From NCBI RefSeq assembly GCF_021401345.1, contig NZ_JACBGE010000007.1, forward strand, positions 150,683-214,682: a DNA stretch of 64,000 bases, in the 5' to 3' direction. This document shows positions 10,529-18,536 of this stretch, piece by piece. This DNA comes from Hydrogenophaga sp. NFH-34 (GTDB lineage: Bacteria > Pseudomonadota > Gammaproteobacteria > Burkholderiales > Burkholderiaceae_C). Under the pieces are notes generated by a model, which saw only the letters and a list, made by a program, of their open reading frames with translations, ran no database searches and was not told the origin of the DNA. Position 1 is the stretch's first letter; every line of letters begins with the position of its first letter. Position numbers and translations under genes: made by a program.

Positions 10529-12334
10529 TCAGCCCAGTTGTCGGGCCAGTGCCTTCGGCACCGCGATGGGCAGGTCCAGCAGCATCTGGCCCATGCCCTT
10601 GCCCAGCGGGTCCATGCGGGCGGAGGCGGGGCCGCCGCCGTCCAGCGCCTGTTCCATGGTGATGTTCATGGCGTGGATGCCGGGCAGGTAGAAGCGCCGG
10701 ACCTCGCCCTTGACCAGGTGGGCGAAGTAGGCCTTGACCACCTCGGGCGTGAGCCGGGCCCAGATCAGCGGCATCCAGGCCGGGTCGCGGGCGATCAGGC
10801 CGATGTTGGAGATGTCGCCCTTGTCACCGCTGCGGGCCCAGGCCAGACGCACCAGGGGCACGTCCACCGTCTCGGTGTCGGCGGAGCCCCATTCGGCGGG
10901 TGCCAGTGCTGCGGGGGCGGTGGCGTCGCCCGTACCGGGCGCGATGGCGGCAGGCTGGGCCTGGCCGTCGACCACCACGGTCACCGGCACCTCGGTCTTT
11001 TTCACCAGCAGCGACAGCGGCTTGATGTTGGGCGAAGCGCTGGGCCGGCCGGTGCTGGGGCCGGTGGTGCCGGGCGACCACGAGGTGCCCGAGGGCGCGA
11101 TCTCGCGCGCGAAGATCTCCAGCGCCTGCTTCATCGGGTGCGTGACCGCGATGCGCACCATCACCTCGCGCGAAGCGCCGGTGCGCGCGTGCGGCCCGTA
11201 CAGCGTCTCGGCGCCGAGCAGGGCCACGTTCGCGCTGGTGTAGCCGGGCAGGCCCAGGCTTTTCAGCAGGGCGCTGGTGCGGGCGATCACCGCCTCGCCC
11301 GTGCGCTGGGCCTTGGCGGCGGCGTCGATGCCGATGATGACCATGGTGCCCGCGCAGCGCCAGCCGTCGAGCTGGGTGGCCGAGACTTTGTAGCTGTCGG
11401 TCGGTGCGCGCCCCAGGGCGCCGCTGACACGCACGCGCTCGGGCGACAGCTGCTCGATCACCACCTGGCGGAAGTCGCAGGTCACGTCGGGCAGCAGGTA
11501 GGCGCCCGGGTCGCCGATTTCGTAGAGCAGCTGTTCGGCCACCGCGGCGCGGGCGATGAGGCCGCCGGTGCCGGCAGGTTTGGTCACCTCGAAGCTGCCG
11601 TCGGCGTGGCATTCGATGATGGGGTAGCCGATGTTCGGCCAGTCTTCCACGCGTTCCCAGTCGGTGTGCAGGCCGCCGGTGGCCTGGCAGCCGCATTCGA
11701 CGATGTGGCCCGCCAGGCTGCCCCCGGCGAGTGGGTGCCAGTCGTCCGGCGTCCAGCCGAATTCGTGGATCAGCGGGCCCAGCGTGGCGGCGCTGTCCAC
11801 GCCGCGGCCGGTGATGACGATGTCGGCCCCGGCCGCCAGCGCCTGCGCCACCGGGAAGGCGCCCAGGTAGGCGTTGGCGCTCAGGATCTTTTCGGGCAGC
11901 GCCTCGCCGCTGAACATGTCGCGCACGCCGGCTTCGCGCAGGCGCGGCATCTGGGCGCTGATGTCGTCGCCCGTGACCACCGCGATGCGCGGCTTCAGCC
12001 CCAGCGTGTCGGCCAGCGCCCGCAGCGCGTCGGCGCAGCCCTGCGGGTGGATGCCGCCGGCGTTGGCCACCACCTTGATGCCGCGGCGCATCACCTCGGG
12101 CAGCACCGCCTTCATGGCGATGTCGACGAAGTCGGTGGCGTAGCCCATCTCGGGCTTCTTGGCACGGGCGGCGGCGAGGATCGCCATGGTGGTCTCGGCC
12201 AGGTAGTCGAACACCAGGTAGTCGATCTGCCCGCTGTTCACCAGTTGCGGGGCCCCCACCATGCTGTCGCCCCAGAAGCCCGAAGCGCCGCCGATGCGGA
12301 CGGTCTTGTTTGCGGTTGTCTCTTGTGTCGCCAT
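10529..12334 (-). CDS. atuA: AtuA-family protein (acyclic terpene utilisation, DUF1446)
   Basis: A 601-aa protein matching the AtuA family: KTVRIGGASGFWGDSMVGAPQLV at the N-terminus, GIKVVANAGGIHPQGCA, VTGRGVDSAATLGPLIHEFGW-like core (ITGRGVDSAA) and GCQATGG. A C-terminal domain from about residue 490 includes RLAWARSGDKGDISNIGLIARDP, typical of long AtuA-like proteins. AtuA is needed for growth of Pseudomonas on citronellol/geraniol, but its reaction is not settled. The ATG at 12334 follows AAGGAGAGCGACCGAC. The frame stays open far upstream, but only as antisense of other genes. It is transcribed divergently from the BioD-like gene through CAAGAC-box promoter 9. Confidence 0.9.
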   Translation of the reverse strand: MATQETTANKTVRIGGASGFWGDSMVGAPQLVNSGQIDYLVFDYLAETTMAILAAARAKKPEMGYATDFVDIAMKAVLPEVMRRGIKVVANAGGIHPQGCADALRALADTLGLKPRIAVVTGDDISAQMPRLREAGVRDMFSGEALPEKILSANAYLGAFPVAQALAAGADIVITGRGVDSAATLGPLIHEFGWTPDDWHPLAGGSLAGHIVECGCQATGGLHTDWERVEDWPNIGYPIIECHADGSFEVTKPAGTGGLIARAAVAEQLLYEIGDPGAYLLPDVTCDFRQVVIEQLSPERVRVSGALGRAPTDSYKVSATQLDGWRCAGTMVIIGIDAAAKAQRTGEAVIARTSALLKSLGLPGYTSANVALLGAETLYGPHARTGASREVMVRIAVTHPMKQALEIFAREIAPSGTSWSPGTTGPSTGRPSASPNIKPLSLLVKKTEVPVTVVVDGQAQPAAIAPGTGDATAPAALAPAEWGSADTETVDVPLVRLAWARSGDKGDISNIGLIARDPAWMPLIWARLTPEVVKAYFAHLVKGEVRRFYLPGIHAMNITMEQALDGGGPASARMDPLGKGMGQMLLDLPIAVPKALARQLG

Positions 12335-12362
12335 GTCGGTCGCTCTCCTTGGTTGCGCCGTC

Positions 12363-12402
12363 AGCGTAGCAGGGCCGGCGCCGGCTGGCTTGCGGCCAGT
12401 GG
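12363..12402 (-). promoter_or_regulatory. CAAGAC-box promoter 9, upstream of atuA
   Basis: On the minus strand the box CCACTGGCCGCAAGCC (12402-12387) is followed by 17 bp and CTACGCT (12369-12363), giving -10 TACGCT. It lies back to back with promoter 3, with 45 bp between the two boxes. Confidence 0.68.
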
Positions 12403-12447
12403 CTGGCCGGCACTGTGGTGCCGGTGCCGACGAAAGGGGTAATGTGA

Positions 12448-12487
12448 CCAATTGACGCAAGACGGGGGCGGGTGTGTCGCCCACACT
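12448..12487 (+). promoter_or_regulatory. CAAGAC-box promoter 3, upstream of BioD-like gene
   Basis: The box CCAATTGACGCAAGAC (12448-12463) is followed by 17 bp and CCACACT (12481-12487), giving -10 CACACT. It drives the plus-strand gene starting at 12536. Confidence 0.66.
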
Positions 12488-12535
12488 GGTTTCCGGCCAT
12501 GTGGCCTGCCCGACACCCTTGCCCAGGAAAACCAC

Positions 12536-13222
12536 TTGGCCTTCCATCCTGCCCGCCAGACGGTTGCTGAACCGGCTCCCGCCTCGTTCTGTGTGCTGGG
12601 CATGGCCGAGAGCGTGCACTGGGTGTCGCTCGCGCTCATGCGGGCGGTGCGGGCCCAGGGGTTTCGCACCACCGGCCTGATGCCGGTGGCGCGCGACGCG
12701 CAGTGGCGCCATGGCCGCTGGCACAGCGCGCGCGTGGCGCGCCTGCAGGCGGCCAGCTCGTTCGACTTCCCGGCCAGTGCGCTGTGCACCGCGCCCGTGC
12801 CCGATCCGGCGGTCACGGCCGCGCCACCCCGGTTCGACCCGGAGGCGGTGGCCGAGAGCTACGCCGCACTGGCCACCTGGACCGACGTGGTGGTGGTTGA
12901 CGGCGTGGGCGACCCCGACGCGGCGCTGGCGCCGGGCTTCACGCTGGCAGATCTGGCGCAGTCGCTGGGGCTGCCGGTGATCGTGGTGTGCGAGGACGAC
13001 GCCGCGGCGCTGCAGGCGTCGTGCGCGCTGGTCAAACGCTGCCGCGCCCGCGGCCTGCGCGTGGCGGGCTGGGTGCAGGTGGGGCAGCACCCGCAGGCCT
13101 GCGCGGCCGGCATCCCCCGGCTCGGGGTGCTGCCGCGCGATGACCTGCAGCAGCCCGGGGTCGCCGCCTGCCACGTCGATGCGGCCCGGCTGATCGAGGC
13201 GCTGGGGCCCGCCACCCCCTGA
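12536..13222 (+). CDS. BioD-like protein with degenerate P-loop
   Basis: A 228-aa protein resembling dethiobiotin synthetase in outline. FCVLGMAESVHWVSLALMRAVRAQGFRTTGLMPVA sits where BioD has FVTGTDTxVGKT...GLKPVA, and DVVVVDGVGD and ADLAQSLGLPVIVV match the VEGAGG and ADLA..LGLPVI segments. The Walker A lysine and threonine are absent, so ATP binding in the usual way is unlikely. The start is uncertain. The promoter -10 (12482-12487) excludes the longest frame (TTG 12452). TTG 12536 follows CAGGAAA and keeps the first strand, while ATG 12602 would cut it off. The island encodes a biotin-dependent carboxylase, so a link to biotin or to regulation is tempting but unproven. Confidence 0.7.
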   Translation: MAFHPARQTVAEPAPASFCVLGMAESVHWVSLALMRAVRAQGFRTTGLMPVARDAQWRHGRWHSARVARLQAASSFDFPASALCTAPVPDPAVTAAPPRFDPEAVAESYAALATWTDVVVVDGVGDPDAALAPGFTLADLAQSLGLPVIVVCEDDAAALQASCALVKRCRARGLRVAGWVQVGQHPQACAAGIPRLGVLPRDDLQQPGVAACHVDAARLIEALGPATP

Positions 13223-13236
13223 GCCTGCCGCGGCAG

Positions 13237-13276
13237 CCAGTCCGCGCAAGACAGCCCGCAGCCATCGCCGAACAAT
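13237..13276 (+). promoter_or_regulatory. CAAGAC-box promoter 4, upstream of long acyl-CoA dehydrogenase
   Basis: The box CCAGTCCGCGCAAGAC (13237-13252) is followed by 17 bp and GAACAAT (13270-13276), giving -10 AACAAT. It begins 15 bp after the BioD-like stop codon and 85 bp before the next ATG. Confidence 0.65.
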
Positions 13277-13321
13277 GCCGGCAACGGACCCCTTTCGGGT
13301 CTGTCCCTGTTGCTGACTGCC

Positions 13322-15163
13322 ATGACCTTTCGTGCCACCCTGGACCTGCTGCTGCTCGACTGGCTGCAGGCCGCCGCGCTGACGGCGCGCCCCCGCTTCG
13401 CCGACCACTCTGCGGACACCTTCGCCGCGGTGCTCGACCTCAGCGAACGCCTGGCACAGGACAAGTTCGCGCCCCACAACCGGCGCGCCGACACCGAAGA
13501 GCCGCACTTCGACGGCGAGCGCGTGCACCTGCCCGAAGCCACGCGCGAGGCGGTGCAGGCCCATGCCGAAGCCGGCCTGCGCGCGGCGGGGCAGGACGCC
13601 GAATGCGGCGGCATGCAACTGCCCTACGTGGTGGAAGCGGCCTCGCGCAGCTTCTTCATGAAAGCCAGCATCGGCATCGACGCCTACGCCATGCTCACCA
13701 CGGCCAACGCCAACCTGCTCATGGCGCATGGCACGCCGGCGCAGCGCGCCGCGTTTGCCGTGCCCGAACTCGATGGCCGCTACACCGGCACCATGTGCCT
13801 GAGCGAGCCGCAGGCCGGCTCCAGCCTGGGGGACATCCTCACGCGCGCGGTGCCGGACGGCGCCGGCAGCGACGCCGATCCGCTCGGCCCGCGCTACCGC
13901 CTGCAAGGCCACAAGATGTGGATCTCCGGGGGCGAACACGAGCTGGCCGACAACATCGTGCACCTGGTGCTGGCCAAGGTGCCCGGTGCCGACGGCCGCC
14001 TGCCGCCGGGCGTCAAGGGGATTTCGCTGTTCATCGTGCCGCGCTGGCTGGTGAATGCCGACGGCCGCCTCACCGGCACGCGCAACGACGTGGCGCTCGC
14101 CGGGCTCAACCACAAGCTGGGCTACCGCGGCACGGTCAACACCCTGCTCAATTTCGGGGAAGGCCGGTACCCGGTGGCCGGGCGCGCGGGTGCCGTCGGC
14201 TACCGCGTCGGGGCCGAAGGCGACGGCCTGCGCTGCATGTTCCACATGATGAACGAGGCGCGCATCCAGGTGGGGCTGGGGGCCACCATGCTCGGGTGGG
14301 CGGGCTACGAGGCCGCGCTCGACTACGCACGCCAGCGCCCCCAGGGCCGGCCCGCCGGCCCGGCCGGGCGGGACCCCGCCACACCGCCGCGGCCCATCAT
14401 CGAACATCCCGATGTGCGCCGCATGCTGCTGGCGCAGAAGGCCTATGCCGAAGGCGGCCTGGCCCTGGGGCTGTACTGCGCGCGGCTGGTGGACGACAAG
14501 GCCACGGGCGACGCCGCGCTGGCCAGCGAAGCCGGTGCCTTGCTGGAGCTGCTGACCCCCGTGGCCAAAAGCTGGCCCAGCGAGTGGTGCCAGGAAGCCA
14601 ACAGCCTGGCGATCCAGGTGCACGGCGGCTACGGCTACACGCGCGATTTCGCGGTGGAACAGCACTGGCGCGACAACCGGCTCAACATGATCCACGAAGG
14701 CACGCACGGCATCCAGGCGCAAGACCTTCTGGGTCGCAAGGTGCGCGCCGAGGGCGGCCGGGCGCTGGCCCTGTGGCAGGCCCGGCTGCAGGACACGGCG
14801 CGCCGCGCGCGCGCGGTGGTGGCCCTGCAGCCGATGGCCGATGCGCTGGAGGACGCGGCCGCGCTCGTCACCGCCGCCACCCAGGCCGCCTGGCGCGGCG
14901 ACCGGCCCGACGTGGCCACCCACAACGCCATGGGCTATCTGCGCGGCTTCGGCCACACCGTGGTGGCCTGGCTCTGGCTCGACCTGGCGACGCTGGCGTC
15001 ACAGCGCCTGGAGGCTGGCGCGGGCGATGCCCAGCTGCTGCAGGGCCAACTGGCGGCGGCGCGCTACTTCTTCGTGCGCGAGCTGCCCCAGGTGGGGGCC
15101 TGGCTGGCGCCGGTGATCGACGGCGACGACCAGCTGGCCACGCTCGACACGGACGTGCTCTGA
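13322..15163 (+). CDS. Acyl-CoA dehydrogenase, long DmdC-like type
   Basis: A 613-aa FAD acyl-CoA dehydrogenase of the long class, which has an extra C-terminal domain of about 130 residues. Family members include 3-methylthiopropanoyl-CoA dehydrogenase (DmdC). Motifs: MCLSEPQAGSSLGDI (substrate/FAD loop), KMWISGGEHEL, IQVHGGYGYTRDF, and the catalytic glutamate in NMIHEGTHGIQAQDLLGRK. The ATG at 13322 is the first start downstream of promoter 4. In this island it probably oxidises one of the shortened or branched acyl-CoA intermediates. It does not overlap its neighbours and appears to have its own promoter. Confidence 0.92.
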   Translation: MTFRATLDLLLLDWLQAAALTARPRFADHSADTFAAVLDLSERLAQDKFAPHNRRADTEEPHFDGERVHLPEATREAVQAHAEAGLRAAGQDAECGGMQLPYVVEAASRSFFMKASIGIDAYAMLTTANANLLMAHGTPAQRAAFAVPELDGRYTGTMCLSEPQAGSSLGDILTRAVPDGAGSDADPLGPRYRLQGHKMWISGGEHELADNIVHLVLAKVPGADGRLPPGVKGISLFIVPRWLVNADGRLTGTRNDVALAGLNHKLGYRGTVNTLLNFGEGRYPVAGRAGAVGYRVGAEGDGLRCMFHMMNEARIQVGLGATMLGWAGYEAALDYARQRPQGRPAGPAGRDPATPPRPIIEHPDVRRMLLAQKAYAEGGLALGLYCARLVDDKATGDAALASEAGALLELLTPVAKSWPSEWCQEANSLAIQVHGGYGYTRDFAVEQHWRDNRLNMIHEGTHGIQAQDLLGRKVRAEGGRALALWQARLQDTARRARAVVALQPMADALEDAAALVTAATQAAWRGDRPDVATHNAMGYLRGFGHTVVAWLWLDLATLASQRLEAGAGDAQLLQGQLAAARYFFVRELPQVGAWLAPVIDGDDQLATLDTDVL

Positions 15164-15169
15164 GGTCAG

Positions 15170-15209
15170 CCACTGCGCGCAAGTCGCGGCGGGGGCCGGT
15201 TCCTAGAAT
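15170..15209 (+). promoter_or_regulatory. CAAGAC-box promoter 5, upstream of acyl-CoA dehydrogenase 15264
   Basis: The box CCACTGCGCGCAAGTC (15170-15185) is followed by 17 bp and CTAGAAT (15203-15209), giving the good -10 TAGAAT. It starts 7 bp after the previous stop codon. Confidence 0.68.
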
Positions 15210-15263
15210 GAAAAACGCGGCCCGCAGCCACCCCGGCTGCGGGGCTTTCCCCCTCTCAGCCCC

Positions 15264-16433
15264 ATGTTCGACTTTCCTTCCGCGCCCCATTACTTCACCG
15301 CCGAACACGACGCCTTCCGCGAAGCGCTGCGCGACTTCGTGGCGCGCGAGATCACCCCGTTCGCGGCCGACTGGGACGAGGCCGAAGGCTTTCCGCGCGA
15401 GCTCTACCGCAAAGCCGCCGATCTGGGCGTGCTGGGCGTGGGCTACGACGAAGCCTATGGCGGCACACCGGCCGACGTGTTCTACCACCTCATCGTTTCG
15501 GAAGAGATTGCGCGCTGCGGCGCCGGTGGGGTGGGGGCGTCGCTGCTCTCGCACACCATCGGGCTGCCGCCCGTGGCCCGTTTCGGCAGCGAGGCGCTGA
15601 AGCAGCGCATCATTCCCGAGGTGCTGCGCGGCGAAAAGATCGCCGCGCTGGCCGTGACCGAGCCCTCGGGCGGCTCCGACGTGGCGGCGCTCAAGACCAC
15701 CGCCGTGCGCGATGGCGACCACTACGTCGTCAACGGCGAAAAGGTCTTCATCACCTCGGGCATGCGGGCCGACTACTTCACGGTCGCGGTGCGCACCGAT
15801 CCGGCCAGCAAGGGCGCCTCGGGCATTTCGGCGTTGCTGATCGAAGGCGACGCGGCGGGCCTCTCGCGCACCGCGCTCAAGAAGATGGGCTGGTGGGCGT
15901 CGGACACGGCGCACCTGCGCTTCGACAACGTGCGCGTGCCGGCGAGTCAGTTGCTGGGCGTGGAGCACCAGGGCTTCAAGGTGTTCATGAACAACTTCAA
16001 CAGCGAGCGCCTGGGCATGTCGGCGCAGGCCTGCGCCTACGCGCAGGTCTGTCTGGAAGAGGCGCTGGACTGGGCGCGCGAACGCAAGACCTTCGGCATG
16101 AGCCTGTCCGAGCGGCAGGTGATCCGCCACAAGCTGGTCGACATGTACGCCCGCATCGACGCCGCGCGCAGCCTGATCTACGACCTGGCCTGGCGCCTGC
16201 GCGAAGGGGTGGGCGACGCCAACGAGCTGGTCGCCCGCACCTGCATGGCCAAGATCCTGTCGACGCAGGCCATGCAGTTCTGCGCCGACCAGGCGGTGCA
16301 GATCCTGGGCGGCATGGGGTTCATGCGCGGTACGCGCAGCGAACGCATCTACCGCGAGGTCAAGGTGATGATGATCGGCGGCGGTTCCGAAGAAATCATG
16401 AAAGACCTGTCGGCGCGCCAGCTCGGTTTCTGA
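15264..16433 (+). CDS. Acyl-CoA dehydrogenase
   Basis: A 389-aa acyl-CoA dehydrogenase with all three domains: LAVTEPSGGSDVAALKTTA, YVVNGEKVFITSGMRADYF, and C-terminal QILGGMGFMRGTRSERIYREVKVMMIGGGSEEIM. The classical catalytic Glu position (EGT) is replaced by GGG, as in isovaleryl-CoA and citronellyl-CoA dehydrogenases, where the base comes from an earlier helix. This favours a branched substrate. The ATG at 15264 lies 55 bp after promoter 5. The gene is followed by a repeat-filled gap and then the carboxylase genes. Confidence 0.92.
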   Translation: MFDFPSAPHYFTAEHDAFREALRDFVAREITPFAADWDEAEGFPRELYRKAADLGVLGVGYDEAYGGTPADVFYHLIVSEEIARCGAGGVGASLLSHTIGLPPVARFGSEALKQRIIPEVLRGEKIAALAVTEPSGGSDVAALKTTAVRDGDHYVVNGEKVFITSGMRADYFTVAVRTDPASKGASGISALLIEGDAAGLSRTALKKMGWWASDTAHLRFDNVRVPASQLLGVEHQGFKVFMNNFNSERLGMSAQACAYAQVCLEEALDWARERKTFGMSLSERQVIRHKLVDMYARIDAARSLIYDLAWRLREGVGDANELVARTCMAKILSTQAMQFCADQAVQILGGMGFMRGTRSERIYREVKVMMIGGGSEEIMKDLSARQLGF

Positions 16434-16486
16434 GCGGGCGTTCGGGGGCGCCCTGCTGGAGGCGGCCCTGTGCCTGGGCTGCCTGT

Positions 16487-16513
16487 GGATTCCCGCGTGC
16501 GCGGGAATGACGG
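16487..16513. repeat. REP-like 27-bp palindromic repeat, copy 1
   Basis: Palindrome core TTCCCGCG-TG-CGCGGGAA flanked by GGA and TGACGG. An identical 27-bp copy in the same orientation lies at 16594-16620. Confidence 0.8.
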
Positions 16514-16593
16514 GTGCTGGGTGCCCGGGACCCGCGCCAAGGGCGAAGCGTTGGGGGGCAGGTGATTCGCCGCCGGGCCGCTGTGAGGTGGCT

Positions 16594-16620
16594 GGATTCC
16601 CGCGTGCGCGGGAATGACGG
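16594..16620. repeat. REP-like 27-bp palindromic repeat, copy 2
   Basis: Exact repeat of 16487-16513, 107 bp downstream, with the same TTCCCGCG/CGCGGGAA arms. Repeats of this general form are scattered between genes in many beta- and gammaproteobacteria. Confidence 0.8.
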
Positions 16621-16795
16621 TTTCCCTGGGGACATCGACTCGTGCAGTGGCGGAGCGTGGGGGCACCGGGCCAGCCGTCGGGCCGCCCCAAGGTTGGCCC
16701 AGCCCCCTCGGGGGGCAGCGACCCGCGTCAGCGGCGGAGCGTGGGGGTCACGATCCGGCGCCGGGCCACCCCGGGACAACCCGGGCCGCAGGCAG
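16621..16795. other. Gene-free, repeat-derived spacer
   Basis: No credible gene lies between 16434 and 16896. Besides the two REP-like units, the spacer holds two stretches sharing GGCGGAGCGTGGGGG (16645-16659 and 16734-16748), with GCGTCAGCGGCGGAG resembling the reverse complement of the CTGCGCCGCTGACGC repeat, and GGGCCGCCCC/CCCCTCGGGGGG hairpins. Confidence 0.6.
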
Positions 16796-16835
16796 CCAAT
16801 TCTCGCAAGACACTGTGTCGCGGCACTCCTACGAT
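16796..16835 (+). promoter_or_regulatory. CAAGAC-box promoter 6, upstream of carboxylase operon
   Basis: The box CCAATTCTCGCAAGAC (16796-16811) is followed by 17 bp and CTACGAT (16829-16835), giving -10 TACGAT. It should drive the run atuC-atuD-atuF-atuE and the ligases to 25694. Confidence 0.7.
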
Positions 16836-16896
16836 GACTTCCACACCGTCGCCAGGCCTTCGGCCCCGCGGCACCGAGCGCAATCTTCCGATTCCT

Positions 16897-18516
16897 ATGG
16901 CACACATCGAGTCCCAACTGTCCGTCACCAGTGACACCTACCAGGCCAACCGCGAAGGCATGCAGGCGCTGCTTGAGCGTGTGCGTCTGTACGAAGCCCG
17001 CGCGCGCCAGAAATCGGCCGCCTCGCGCGAGCGGTTTGAAAAGCGCGGGCAGATGCTGCCGCGCGACCGCCTTGCGCTGTTGCTCGACCCGGGTGCGCCC
17101 TTTCTCGAAATCGCCTCGCTCGCGGGCCTGGGCATGGACCAGGCCGACCTCGACCGCAGCGTGCCCGGCGGTGGCGTGATCGCCGGCATCGGCTTCGTTT
17201 CGGGCATCCGCTGCATGGTGATGGCGTCCGACTCCGGCATCGACGCCGGCGCGCTCCAGCCCATGGGGCTGGACAAGATCCTGCGCGTGCAGGAGCTGGC
17301 GCTGGAAAACAAGCTGCCCTATGTGCAACTCGTCGAAAGCGCGGGCGCCAACCTCATGGCCTACCGGGTCGAAGACTTCATCCACGGTGGCAGTTCCTTC
17401 CGCAACCTGGCGCGCCTGTCGGCCGCGGGCTTGCCGGTGGTGACGGTGACGCACGGCTCGTCCACCGCCGGCGGCGCCTACCAGACCGGCCTGTCCGACT
17501 ACATCATCCTGGTGCGGGGGCGCTCCAGGGCCTTTCTGGCCGGCCCGCCGCTGCTCAAGGCCGCCACGGGCGAAATCGCCACCGAGGAAGAACTCGGCGG
17601 CGCGGTGATGCACACCAGCATCTCGGGCCTGGGCGACTACCTCGCCGAGGACGACCGCGACGCGCTGCGCATCGCCCGCGAGGTGCTGGGCCAGATCGAC
17701 TGGAACCGCGACACGCCCGCCGATGCGCCGCGCGCCTTCAAGCCGCCCCGCTACGACACCGAGGAGCTGCTGGGCATCATGCCGATGGACCACAAGCGGC
17801 CGGTGGACATGAAGGAGGTGATCGCGCGCATCGCCGACGACTCCGAGTTCCTGGAGTTCGGCGAGAACTACGGCAGCGCCACCGTCTGCGGCCACCTCAA
17901 GATCGAAGGCTGGCCGCTGGGCGTGATCACCAACAACGGCCCCATCGACCCGGCCGGCGCCACCAAGGCCACGCACTTCATCCAGGCCTGCTGCCAGTCG
18001 AAGACGCCCATCCTCTACCTCAACAACACGACCGGCTTCATGGTCGGCCGCGCCTACGAGGAGGGCGGCATCATCAAGCACGGCTCCAAGATGATCCAGG
18101 CCGTGACCAACGCCACCGTGCCGCAGATCACCATCTACTGCGGCGCCTCGTTCGGCGCTGGCAACTACGGCATGTGCGGCCGCGGCTTCCATCCGCGCTT
18201 CTGCTTCTCGTGGCCCAACGCCAAGACGGCGGTCATGGGCGGCGAGCAGGCGGCGCAGACCATGGCCATCGTCACCGAGGCGGCGATGCGCCGCAAAGGT
18301 GAGGTGGACCACGCCAAGATCGAAGCGCTCAAGCAGGGCATCGTCGAACGGTTCGACCGCCAGATGAGCGTGTTCACCACCAGCGCGCGCCTGCTCGATG
18401 ACGGCGTCATCGACCCGCGCGACACCCGCGCCGTGCTGGCCAACGTGCTGGCCCTGTGCCGCGAAGCCGCCGCCCGCGAACCCCAGGCCATGCAGTTCTC
18501 CGTGGCCCGCCCCTGA
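16897..18516 (+). CDS. atuC: Acyl-CoA carboxylase beta (carboxyltransferase), probable geranyl-CoA carboxylase
   Basis: A 539-aa biotin-dependent carboxyltransferase. N-half motifs are LPRDRLALLLDPGAPFLEI, VESAGANL and [18 protein letters not shown]-half motifs are NNGPIDPAGATKATHFIQACCQ, NNTTGFMVG and CGASFGAGNYGMCGRGF. It takes CO2 from biotin on the alpha subunit (19709-21697) and carboxylates a methyl-branched enoyl-CoA. It could be geranyl- or methylcrotonyl-CoA specific. The neighbours atuA, an AtuD-like dehydrogenase and a hydratase, and the lack of an HMG-CoA lyase gene, favour geranyl-CoA. The ATG at 16834 overlaps the -10 and cannot be the start, so ATG 16897 was chosen despite a weak ribosome site. 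Confidence 0.88.
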   Translation: MAHIESQLSVTSDTYQANREGMQALLERVRLYEARARQKSAASRERFEKRGQMLPRDRLALLLDPGAPFLEIASLAGLGMDQADLDRSVPGGGVIAGIGFVSGIRCMVMASDSGIDAGALQPMGLDKILRVQELALENKLPYVQLVESAGANLMAYRVEDFIHGGSSFRNLARLSAAGLPVVTVTHGSSTAGGAYQTGLSDYIILVRGRSRAFLAGPPLLKAATGEIATEEELGGAVMHTSISGLGDYLAEDDRDALRIAREVLGQIDWNRDTPADAPRAFKPPRYDTEELLGIMPMDHKRPVDMKEVIARIADDSEFLEFGENYGSATVCGHLKIEGWPLGVITNNGPIDPAGATKATHFIQACCQSKTPILYLNNTTGFMVGRAYEEGGIIKHGSKMIQAVTNATVPQITIYCGASFGAGNYGMCGRGFHPRFCFSWPNAKTAVMGGEQAAQTMAIVTEAAMRRKGEVDHAKIEALKQGIVERFDRQMSVFTTSARLLDDGVIDPRDTRAVLANVLALCREAAAREPQAMQFSVARP

Positions 18517-18536
18517 ATCTTTCGCCCAACCCCGCC

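Noticed and set aside
12452..12535. TTG 12452 as the start of the BioD-like gene
   Set aside because: It lies upstream of the -10 at 12482-12487, so it would not be in the transcript.
14727..14735. GCAAGAC within the long ACAD gene as another box
   Set aside because: It is coding, lacks the CCANT half at the right distance and has no -10 17 bp away. The CAAGAC at 7352 in the SDR gene was rejected for the same reasons.
10529..14956. A 1475-codon open frame on the minus strand suggesting a giant fusion protein
   Set aside because: Only 10529-12334 codes for a recognisable protein (AtuA). The rest is antisense to the BioD-like and long ACAD genes and is arginine/histidine-rich, as expected for high-GC antisense frames.
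16834..16896. ATG 16834 as start of the carboxyltransferase
   Set aside because: It overlaps the -10 element of promoter 6 (16830-16835) and would not be transcribed; the conserved protein begins at 16897.
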